From a bacterium (GTDB taxonomy: Bacteria; Vulcanimicrobiota; Vulcanimicrobiia; Vulcanimicrobiales; Vulcanimicrobiaceae): DNA of 10,327 bases. The stretch lies in NCBI GenBank assembly GCA_021807065.1, contig JAKAPO010000058.1:1-10327 (forward strand), written 5' to 3'. The notes beneath the pieces were generated by a model. That model did no database searches, was not told the DNA's origin, and saw nothing but the letters and a program-made list of their open reading frames with translations. Positions 1 through 5,460 of this stretch are shown piece by piece. Numbering within the stretch: the stretch's first letter is position 1; every line of letters begins with the position of its first letter. The position numbers and the translations under genes are program-made.

Positions 1-243
1 TAACGCGGCTCATGCTTGCGATCCCGCTGGACAGAGCTGGTCTTCCGATCGCGCGCGTTCACGCCACGGCAACAATGTAGACATCGCCACGTCACACGCG
101 CCGAGTAGCATCGGCGCATGCTCTTCGACGTGGCAGGTTCTCTACAAGCTGGGTTCGCCGGCGCCGATCGCAGTCTCGGGAACGCGCAAACGGCGCTGGC
201 GCGTGCGCAGGCGCGCGGTGGCGGTCGCGAAGAGGAAGGCGCA
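1..243 (+). pseudogene. flgB: flgB remnant (3' part), flagellar proximal rod protein, frame-broken
   Basis: FlgB is a proximal rod subunit of the flagellar basal body. No single frame is open across this stretch, but FlgB-like pieces succeed each other. Frame 3 from position 12 reads MLAIPLDRAGLPIARVHATA and then meets a TAG. Frame 2 at 71-82 reads NNVD, the conserved FlgB 'GNNVD' signature. Frame 1 from 118 reads MLFDVAGSLQAGFAGADRSL. Its Leu-Phe lies about 14 codons after NNVD, the same spacing as the Leu-x-Tyr of typical FlgB C-termini. A TAG at 106-108 interrupts frame 1. The third piece runs on without a stop into flgC. The 5' half, if it exists, is outside the window. The family assignment rests on short motifs and on the flgC-fliE-fliP context, so it is tentative. 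It could instead be an unrelated degraded sequence. Confidence 0.4.
231..239 (+). promoter_or_regulatory. Shine-Dalgarno sequence that fixes the flgC start
   Basis: The purine run AGAGGAAGG ends four bases before the ATG at 244. It is the best ribosome-binding site in the first kilobase. It favours 244 over the upstream ATG at 118, although the frame is open from 118. Confidence 0.6.
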
Positions 244-663
244 ATGGCGAAGACCGCCGGCGGCGTCCTCTTCACCGAGGCGCCGCTCGCCGCGACGCGC
301 GCGGTTCCAAGAGATCCGCATGGCGGCGAGGTCGTGAACCTTGACCTCGTGGCGAGCGCCACGAGCGGTATGAACGTCGAGCGAGCCGCGCTGGACGTTG
401 CGGCACGGAACGTTGCGGCCGCAGAAGCGGCCGGCCCGAATGCATCCTATCCGCGCGCCGTAGCCGAATTCCGCGTCGTCGAAAGCGCGGCCGGCAGCGA
501 GGTCGAGTTTGCTGGCACGCGCATCGAACGCGACACGAACGTTGATACTCTCACCGAGATGCTCGCGGTGATGAACGCTTCCCGAGCGTACGAGAGCGAG
601 GCGTCGATTTTCAACGCAGGCAAGACGCTGGTGCAGCGTACGATCGCACTGGAGGCGCCGTAA
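244..663 (+). CDS. flgC: FlgC-like flagellar basal-body rod protein (divergent)
   Basis: FlgC forms part of the proximal rod of the flagellar motor, in the periplasm. From the ATG at 244 the protein is 139 residues, close to the usual FlgC length. An N-terminal rod-type helix is recognisable (LVASATSGMNVERAALDVAA, with ARNVAAAEAAG in place of the usual A-N-N-I-A-N-A). The C-terminus carries the FlgC hallmark: TNVDTLTEML, then NASRAYESEASIFNAGKTLV, matching the family's NV..EM...A.RAYEAN...FN..K pattern. The middle is shorter than usual, and about 33 residues precede the first helix, so it is divergent. The reading frame is open upstream to 118, so the flgB remnant reads into it. A good Shine-Dalgarno sequence supports 244. 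It is the only flagellar gene here with an intact frame, but its neighbours fliE and fliP are broken, so it is probably no longer used for a flagellum. Confidence 0.65.
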   Translation: MAKTAGGVLFTEAPLAATRAVPRDPHGGEVVNLDLVASATSGMNVERAALDVAARNVAAAEAAGPNASYPRAVAEFRVVESAAGSEVEFAGTRIERDTNVDTLTEMLAVMNASRAYESEASIFNAGKTLVQRTIALEAP

Positions 664-670
664 AGCGCCC

Positions 671-917
671 ATGACGGTCAGAATGTTGCAAACCCGACGG
701 TTTGCAGCCGGACATCGGTTCGAATCGTTCGGAGGGCGATGCGAACGCCTTTGCGCGCGCCGTCGACGTGTCGGCGCTATTTTCCAGGATGCCAAGCGAG
801 CGGAGGACGCATACGCGAACGGGGTCGGGAGTTCTACGCGAAGCCGTCTATCGTCGAGCGCAGGCCGATGTAGTCCTGGCAGTAACCTCATTCGCGCACC
901 GGCGGATCACGCAGTCG
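671..917 (+). pseudogene. fliE: fliE remnant, flagellar hook-basal body adaptor, with two compensating frame changes
   Basis: FliE is the small adaptor between the MS ring and the rod. A FliE-like protein can be read only by changing frame twice. Frame 3 (738-780) gives DANAFARAVDVSAL. Frame 2 (782-832) gives FQDAKRAEDAYANGVGS. Frame 3 again (834-917) gives LREAVYRRAQADVVLAVTSF followed by AHRRITQS. Joined, these match the FliE plan of F...L (helix), A..A..A...G....L.EA...R...ADV.L.....A. A possible start is the ATG at 671, in frame 2, which would need a further frame change to reach 738. The expected end of FliE merges without a stop into FliP-like sequence near 909-921, which suggests a deletion junction. 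The assignment rests on pattern and on its position after flgC. Sequencing indels are the alternative explanation. Confidence 0.5.
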
Positions 918-1271
918 CAGGCGCTCGACCATGCGGTGCGGCCGTTACGCGCTTTCATGCTTCGCCAGACGCGCACGGCCGATCTCGAACTCTTCGCGCA
1001 CGGCGCGGGGCGCAGGCGCCGCAAAGCGTTCCGATGACCGTGCTGCTGCCGGCATTTGCCGTCGGCGAACTGCGCGCCGGATTTGCCATCGGCTTCGCCC
1101 TCTATCTGCCGTTCGTAGCAATCGACTTAGCGGTGGCCTCGATACTGATGGGCCTTGGGAATGTTCATGCTGAGTCCGCCCGTCGTCTCGCTGCCGGTGA
1201 AGCTCCTGCTCTTCGTGATGGTCGACGGCTGGGCGCTGATCTGCAGAGGCGTTGCAACGAGCTTTAGGTAA
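918..1271 (+). pseudogene. fliP: fliP remnant (3' half), flagellar type III export gate protein, frame-broken
   Basis: FliP is a membrane protein of the flagellar type III export gate. Three successive frames give its second half. Frame 3 (918-about 1004) reads QALDHAVRPLRAFMLRQTR then TADLELF. Frame 2 (about 1019-1159) reads VPMTVLLPAFAVGELRAGF and the hydrophobic IGFALYLPFVAIDLAVASIL then MGLG. Frame 3 again (1161-1271) reads MFMLSPPVVSLPVKLLLFVM then VDGWALICRGVATSFR and stops. This follows the conserved FliP order (PLR.FML.Q.R..DL..F; L.PAF...EL..AF.IGF....PF..IDL.V.S.LM..GM.M.SP..ISLP.K...F...DGW). Skipping the single A at 1160 restores the last frame change exactly. The signal peptide and first two transmembrane helices are missing, so the gene is truncated as well as frameshifted. 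No fliQ or fliR follows; metF begins four bases after the stop. Confidence 0.78.
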
Positions 1272-1275
1272 AGAA

Positions 1276-2205
1276 ATGCCGATGAGGATCGCGCACGCGC
1301 TCGCGACGATGCGCCCTTTTTTCTCCTTCGAATTCTTTCCGCCGAGGGACGATGCGGGCATGGAACAACTCTTCGCTACGATCGAGACGCTGCGACCGCT
1401 GCGCCCGGCGTTCGTCTCCATCACCTATGGAGCCGGCGGCTCGGCACGAGCGAGGACGATCGAGCTTGCGAAGCGCGTGCAACGGGAAATCGGTCTCACC
1501 GTTCTCGCGCACGCGACGTGCGTTGGGTCCAGCCGCGCCGAACTGCGCGGTCTCTTCGACGATCTCGCTCGTGCCGGAATCAAGAACGTCTTGGCGCTGC
1601 GTGGCGATCCGCCGCGCGGCGAGGCCGCCTTCACGCCGCCGTCCGGGGGGTTCGGGCACGCAACCGAGCTGATTGCGATGCTGCATCGCAACTACAATTT
1701 CTGCATCGGTGCTGCGTGCTATCCCGAAGTGCATCCCGAGGCGCAGAGCCCCGAAAGCGATCTGGCATACCTACGCGAGAAGGTCGAGAACGGTGCGGAG
1801 TTTCTCATCTCGCAGCTTTTCTTGGACAACGACGCGTATTTCGGTTTCGTGGAACGGGCGCGCGCCGCCGGCATCGGCGTTCCTATCCTGCCGGGCCTGA
1901 TGCCGGTCACGAACTACGAGCAGATTAAACGCTTCGTCGCCATGTGCGGTGCGAAAATTCCGCCGAAGTTACAGGTCGAGATGGAATCGCGCCTGGGCGA
2001 CGCATCCGCGGTGGAAGATCTCGGCGTCGCCTATGCGGCGATGCAAGCGGTGGAACTGCTGCGCAGCGGCGCCCCGGGAATTCACTTCTATACGCTCAAT
2101 CGCTCGCCCGCGACACGCGCGCTCGTCTCCGCCATGCTCGCCGCAAGCGCGTGGCGGCCGGTGCCCGCGCGCACGCAACGGGCCCGTCATACTCTGATAA
2201 CATAA
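1276..2205 (+). CDS. metF: 5,10-methylenetetrahydrofolate reductase (MetF/MTHFR)
   Basis: This flavoenzyme reduces 5,10-methylene-THF to 5-methyl-THF, the methyl donor for methionine synthesis, in the cytoplasm. The protein is 309 residues, near the usual bacterial length of about 290-300. Visible family motifs are SFEFFPP (17-23, with the catalytic Glu at 19), VSITYGAGGS (47-56), AHATCVG (78-84, counterpart of PHLTC), LALRGDPP (106-113, Asp 111 contacting FAD), CIGAACYPEVHPEA (143-156), FLISQLFLD (176-184, folate-binding Gln at 180), PILPGLMPV (203-211) and the C-terminal GIHFYTLNR (268-276). The ATG at 1276 has an AGG seven bases upstream; ATG 1282 is also possible. An earlier in-frame ATG at 1252 lies inside the fliP end and is less likely. 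The frame is clean, in contrast to the broken flagellar sequence on both sides. It has no pathway partner in this window. Confidence 0.96.
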   Translation: MPMRIAHALATMRPFFSFEFFPPRDDAGMEQLFATIETLRPLRPAFVSITYGAGGSARARTIELAKRVQREIGLTVLAHATCVGSSRAELRGLFDDLARAGIKNVLALRGDPPRGEAAFTPPSGGFGHATELIAMLHRNYNFCIGAACYPEVHPEAQSPESDLAYLREKVENGAEFLISQLFLDNDAYFGFVERARAAGIGVPILPGLMPVTNYEQIKRFVAMCGAKIPPKLQVEMESRLGDASAVEDLGVAYAAMQAVELLRSGAPGIHFYTLNRSPATRALVSAMLAASAWRPVPARTQRARHTLIT

Positions 2206-2206
2206 A

Positions 2207-2539
2207 TCGGCCTCCACGGAGCTAGCCGAGGCGGCGCGCACGGCGATCGTTCCCGACCTGTTGCGGCACCGCAACGTACGGGCGCTCGAACCGCTGCTGG
2301 TCGATCCGCTCTACCGGCTCGACGCTGCGGAGGCACTGCATTTGCGCGATCACGTCGAGACCCACGCGCGCAAGACACCTCGCGATCGCGCCGCGGTCGT
2401 TTGCACGGCGAACTTGCGCCCCAACTCGCCGATCTCTTGCAGCGCTCGGGCTTGAAGCTCGACGTCTTCGCCTACGGCAAAGTTGCCTCTCGAGCCGGCC
2501 GAGATGATAAAGCCGGGAGTATCTGAACGCGGCGGCTGA
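2207..2539 (+). pseudogene. flhA: flhA remnant (3' end), flagellar export gate protein, frame-broken
   Basis: FlhA is the large export-gate protein whose cytoplasmic C-terminal domain docks chaperone-substrate complexes. Frame 2 from 2207 reads STELAEAARTAIVPDLLRHR, then RALEPLLVDPLYRLDAAEAL, then RAAVVCTANLRP. After one frame change at the C-run 2419-2422 it reads QLADLLQRSGLKLDVFAYG. After a second change near 2479-2486 it reads LPLEPAEMIKPGVS and stops at 2537-2539. Joined, this follows the FlhA C-terminus: L.EA.R..L...I, an L.P..E..L segment, V.L....LR..L..L......V.SY.ELP......P.GV. Adding one C in the C-run and removing one base near 2483 gives a continuous product. Everything 5' of this (the membrane domain and most of the cytoplasmic domain) is absent, since metF ends at 2205. 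The identification is by pattern recognition, and the end motif is the strongest part. Confidence 0.6.
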
Positions 2540-2719
2540 GATTCGTCTAGCTCAGAACCGCTCGCCCTCCTGCCTCGCTTCTGCTCCTCTGTCTCGTCGC
2601 TCCATTGCCCACTCGCGGGGACCCTCCACGCCCGCTCCTCGGTCAGACGTTCCTCGCTCAGGCGAACCTCAAACCGTCGCTGCAAGGTATTCCGAGCCGA
2701 AAGGGGTGAATGAAGGCGT
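2540..2719 (+). other. Intergenic stretch without recognised gene; pyrimidine-rich on the + strand
   Basis: Nothing coding is recognisable here in either direction. Roughly 2561-2665 is strongly pyrimidine-biased on the + strand. It includes an imperfect tandem pair at about 2634-2664 (CTCCTCGGTCAG followed by TTCCTCGCTCAG). A reverse-strand frame (2350-2685) reads a very charged peptide here and then runs antisense through the flhA remnant, so it is probably not a gene. The stretch may be further decayed cluster DNA or the leader of secD. I see no convincing promoter. Confidence 0.4.
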
Positions 2720-2739
2720 GGCGGCCCAGCAAGGCCGCC
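2720..2739 (+). other. 7-bp perfect hairpin upstream of secD
   Basis: GGCGGCC (2720-2726), loop CAGCAA, GGCCGCC (2733-2739). It lies 30 bases before the secD start. No T-run follows it on either strand, so a classical Rho-independent terminator is unlikely. It may be a leader structure, or chance in GC-rich sequence. Confidence 0.35.
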
Positions 2740-2769
2740 TGTCTGCTGCTGTAGGCGCTCGAGTTTAGG

Positions 2770-4146
2770 ATGACCTGGAAGAGATTCAAAACACCCGTCA
2801 AGGCAATCGTGATTCTCGCGGTCGTAGCGCTTTCGCTATGGGCTGCACTGCCCGTTCAAAAGAAGATCCGGCTCGGACTCGATCTCGAAGGCGGAACTAC
2901 CCTGCTGCTGCAGCTCTACCCGACCGCCGAGTTGAGTCAGATCACACCGCAGATCGTGCAGCAGACGGTGATGATCATTCAGAATCGTATCAATGGTCTG
3001 GGCGTCACCGAGCCGACGATTTCGAAAGTCGGCGGCAACCGGATCGAGGTCGACATCCCGAGGATGAGCAATCCCGAAGAGGCGGAGCGGCTTATCAAGC
3101 AGGAAGCCGTCCTCGAGTTCAAGATCGTGCCGCCGGACGTCGCGGCGGCGGCGACGCAATACCAGCAGCTGGAGAAGCAGCCCGGCATCACCAAAGCGCA
3201 GAAGGCAGTGGCGGAACGGTATCTCAACCAGACCGCCTATGACCTTTCGGGCCCGGTCGTCTATTCGGGCAAGGATCTCAAAGGCGCGCAGCCGAGCTAC
3301 ACGCAGCAAGGCGGTTCGCCGATCGTGCTCTTCCAGACGAAGGACCCGATGGCGTTCGGTAGACTCACCGCCGCAAACGTGGGGAAACCGCTGGGGATCT
3401 TCCTCGATCGGCGGTTCGTCTCAGCACCGACGATCGACAGCGCAATTTATAGCAGCGGCGAGATCACGGGTCAGTTCACGCAAGAGGACACGATTCTACT
3501 CGCGAACGAGTTGAACGCCGGTGCGCTGCCCGCCAAGATCAGGATCATCAACAAAGAAGTCATCGGACCGACGCTCGGGAGGATCGACTTGGTGAAGTCG
3601 CTGTGGGCGGGGCTTTTCGGACTCGGGCTCGTGCTCCTCTTCATGATCGTCGCCTATCGCCTTCCCGGCTTCCTGGCCGATCTCGCGCTCGCACTCTACG
3701 TTGCGGTCATGCTTGCGATCATATCGGTTTCGGGCGCGACGCTGACGTTGCCGAGCATCGCGGGCTTCGTCCTCTCGATCGGAATGGCGGTCGACGCAAA
3801 CGTCCTCATCTTCGAGCGCATCAAGGAGGAGCTGTGGAACGGAAAGACCCTCCGTGCGGCGGTGCGCGTCGGTTTTCAGCGCGCCTTCACCGCGGTCTTC
3901 GACAGTCACTTCACGACGATCGTCGGCGCCGGCGTGCTGTTCATGCTCGGCACGGGCACCGTGAAGGGTTTCGCGTTTACGCTCTTCTGGGGAACCGTCG
4001 TCTCGCTGCTGACCGCGGTCTTCGCAACCAGGTTCTTCGTCGATCTTCTCGTCGACAACGATCTCGTGACGGCACCCGCGTTCTACGGCGTTAAGGCCGA
4101 CGAGGTAGGCATCTTCTCGAAGAGCGCGGCGGAGGCAAAACCCTAG
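2770..4146 (+). CDS. secD: SecD, protein translocase accessory subunit
   Basis: SecD pairs with SecF in the inner membrane. The pair uses the proton gradient to help pull preproteins out of SecYEG on the periplasmic side. The protein is 458 residues, typical for the shorter non-enterobacterial SecD. An N-terminal transmembrane helix (about 10-28) is followed by the D1 motif LGLDLEGGT (35-43), where Glu 40 replaces the more common Arg or Gln. A large periplasmic P1 region runs to about 270. Five transmembrane helices fill about 277-425. The D4 motif LSIGMAVDANVLIFERIKEE (335-354) contains the Asp of the proton path (Asp 342). D5 is written DSHFTTI (378-384) instead of the usual DANxTT. D6 is SLLTAVFATR (412-421). 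The ATG at 2770 is the only reasonable start; a TAG lies in frame 18 bases upstream. Its own ribosome-binding site is weak. It overlaps secF by one base. Confidence 0.98.
   Translation: MTWKRFKTPVKAIVILAVVALSLWAALPVQKKIRLGLDLEGGTTLLLQLYPTAELSQITPQIVQQTVMIIQNRINGLGVTEPTISKVGGNRIEVDIPRMSNPEEAERLIKQEAVLEFKIVPPDVAAAATQYQQLEKQPGITKAQKAVAERYLNQTAYDLSGPVVYSGKDLKGAQPSYTQQGGSPIVLFQTKDPMAFGRLTAANVGKPLGIFLDRRFVSAPTIDSAIYSSGEITGQFTQEDTILLANELNAGALPAKIRIINKEVIGPTLGRIDLVKSLWAGLFGLGLVLLFMIVAYRLPGFLADLALALYVAVMLAIISVSGATLTLPSIAGFVLSIGMAVDANVLIFERIKEELWNGKTLRAAVRVGFQRAFTAVFDSHFTTIVGAGVLFMLGTGTVKGFAFTLFWGTVVSLLTAVFATRFFVDLLVDNDLVTAPAFYGVKADEVGIFSKSAAEAKP
4131..4146 (+). promoter_or_regulatory. secF ribosome-binding site and secD/secF coupling junction
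   Basis: GGAGG at 4131-4135 lies inside the last codons of secD, 10 bases before the secF GTG at 4146. The secD stop TAG and the GTG start share the G (TAGTG), an arrangement typical of translational coupling and matched subunit amounts. Confidence 0.7.
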
Positions 4147-5390
4147 TGTTCTTCCGTAGATTACACTGGAACATCGTCGGCTGGTTCAAGATCGTCTCGA
4201 CGGTCTCGTATCTGGTCATTGCTGCGGGACTGGCGGCGATGATCTATCACGGCTTCCAAGGGGGCGGTGGATTCCGGGCTTCGCGCATGCTGCGTCTCGG
4301 GTTGTCGTTCACCGGCGGCACCGAAGTGCGGGCGATGTTCACGCGACCCGTGACGGTGCCGGCGGTGACCAATGCGATTGCGCCGCTGCATCTCGTGGGC
4401 ACGCGCGTCACGACGCTCGGCACGCGCGGCAACGGGATCGTGATCGATACTCAGACGGCCGTTGCGAATGATTCGACACCGCTGTGGAACGCTCTGGGAA
4501 CGGTCGCGCCGGTCGATCGTAATGCGTCGCAGATTACGTCGGTCGGCCCATCACTGGGGGCGGAGTATCTGCGCGACGCGCTACTCGCCCTGGTAATTGC
4601 ACTTTCGATCCAATTCCTCTATATCGCGTTCCGCTTTGGGTGGAACTACATCTTCGGGCTGGTGACGGTCATTGCGCTCGCACGAGATGCGGCCATGATG
4701 ATCGGTATCTATGCACTTGCGAACAAGCGAGCCGACGACGCATTTCTCGCGGCCGTTCTCACCGTCATCGGATACTCGGTGATGGATACGATCGTCATCC
4801 TCGACCGAATCCGCGAAAATACCAAGCTCATCCACGACAGGCCGTACGACTATATCGTCAACGAGTCGATAAAGCAGACGATGACCAGATCGTTCAACAC
4901 GCTGGCGACGGTCGTCATCACGCTCGTCGCGCTGCTGGCGCTTGGCGGCGCCACGCTACAAAACTTCGCCTTTGCGCTGCTGGTCGGCATCTGCTCGGGC
5001 GGCTATCACTCGATCTTCTATTCGGCTCCGCTGGTGCTGACGTTCCGCCGCAAACAGCTCGAACGGGCGGCACGACTGCGAGCCGCGGCGCGCGTTCCCG
5101 AGAGAGTTGCTCGTGCCGAGGTGCCGGCCAGGCGTGGCGGGCCATCGCGCGAGGACATCGTGGCGGCGCGGCGCGCACGGCGCGAGAAAGAGAAAGCTGC
5201 GCGCACTACGAGCCTCCAACAACGCGCGCGCTATCGCCGGAAAGATTCGGCAACGGCGGTCGCCGAGGAGTACGATCCGCTCGATGCCGAGAATCTCGGC
5301 TTGCATGACGCCGCGCTCGAGCAAGGGCACGAGGAGATCAACCTCAACCTCGGCGACTTCGAACCGGAGCAGGAAGAGCAGCAGCAGTAG
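4146..5390 (+). CDS. secF: SecF, protein translocase accessory subunit with long charged tail
   Basis: SecF is the partner of SecD in the inner-membrane SecDF complex, which completes Sec-dependent export. The protein is 414 residues with a GTG start; the usual length is about 290-320. Transmembrane helix 1 is at about 17-34. The D1-like motif LGLSFTGGTE (51-60) has Ser where the family usually has Asp (LGIDFTGGT). TSVGPSLGAEYLRDALLAL (131-149) opens the helix bundle. The D4 motif is IGYSVMDTIVILDRIREN (208-225), and helices continue to about 300. The extra length is a C-terminal tail of about 110 residues. It is first Arg/Ala-rich and helical-looking (about 301-365), then acidic, ending in EPEQEEQQQ. 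The tail is cytoplasmic by the usual SecF topology. It could bind ribosomes, SecA or lipid, but its role is unknown. The helicase frame is open antiphase through this tail. Confidence 0.97.
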   Translation: MFFRRLHWNIVGWFKIVSTVSYLVIAAGLAAMIYHGFQGGGGFRASRMLRLGLSFTGGTEVRAMFTRPVTVPAVTNAIAPLHLVGTRVTTLGTRGNGIVIDTQTAVANDSTPLWNALGTVAPVDRNASQITSVGPSLGAEYLRDALLALVIALSIQFLYIAFRFGWNYIFGLVTVIALARDAAMMIGIYALANKRADDAFLAAVLTVIGYSVMDTIVILDRIRENTKLIHDRPYDYIVNESIKQTMTRSFNTLATVVITLVALLALGGATLQNFAFALLVGICSGGYHSIFYSAPLVLTFRRKQLERAARLRAAARVPERVARAEVPARRGGPSREDIVAARRARREKEKAARTTSLQQRARYRRKDSATAVAEEYDPLDAENLGLHDAALEQGHEEINLNLGDFEPEQEEQQQ

Positions 5391-5400
5391 TAAAGCGCTC

Positions 5401-5425
5401 CCGCCTCCGACGCCGTCGGAGGCGG
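5401..5425 (+). terminator. 11-bp perfect hairpin just after secF
   Basis: CCGCCTCCGAC (5401-5411), loop GCC, GTCGGAGGCGG (5415-5425). It starts 10 bases after the secF stop. Its place and strength suggest an end-of-transcript structure for secD-secF, but no T-run follows, so it may act with Rho, protect the 3' end, or form a leader of the helicase gene. It is in frame with the helicase if that gene began further upstream. Confidence 0.5.
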
Positions 5426-5460
5426 CGTTCGAACGCGCCCTCGCTGTATTGCTCGCCGGC

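Noticed and set aside
142..891. Reverse-strand open frame of 249 codons over the flagellar remnants
   Set aside because: It is antisense to the clear FlgC hallmark and to the FliE-like segments, and its translation is Arg-rich with no recognisable domain.
1252..1275. ATG 1252 as the metF start
   Set aside because: It lies inside the fliP 3' end and has no ribosome-binding site. The added residues are absent from the usual MTHFR N-terminus, and 1276 has an AGG at suitable spacing.
2548..2555. TAGCTCAG, resembling a tRNA D-arm
   Set aside because: No T-arm (GTTCRANNC), anticodon stem or acceptor pairing is found around it.
2350..2685. Reverse-strand frame of 111 codons before secD
   Set aside because: Half of it is antisense to the flhA remnant. 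The rest is a Glu/Arg-rich translation of the pyrimidine-rich stretch, including the tandem repeat, with no family resemblance.
5107..5460. Upstream extension of the helicase frame to TTG 5107
   Set aside because: It would overlap secF by about 280 bases in another frame and encodes a low-complexity Arg/Ser-rich peptide. The open frame is better explained by GC-rich composition of the secF tail.
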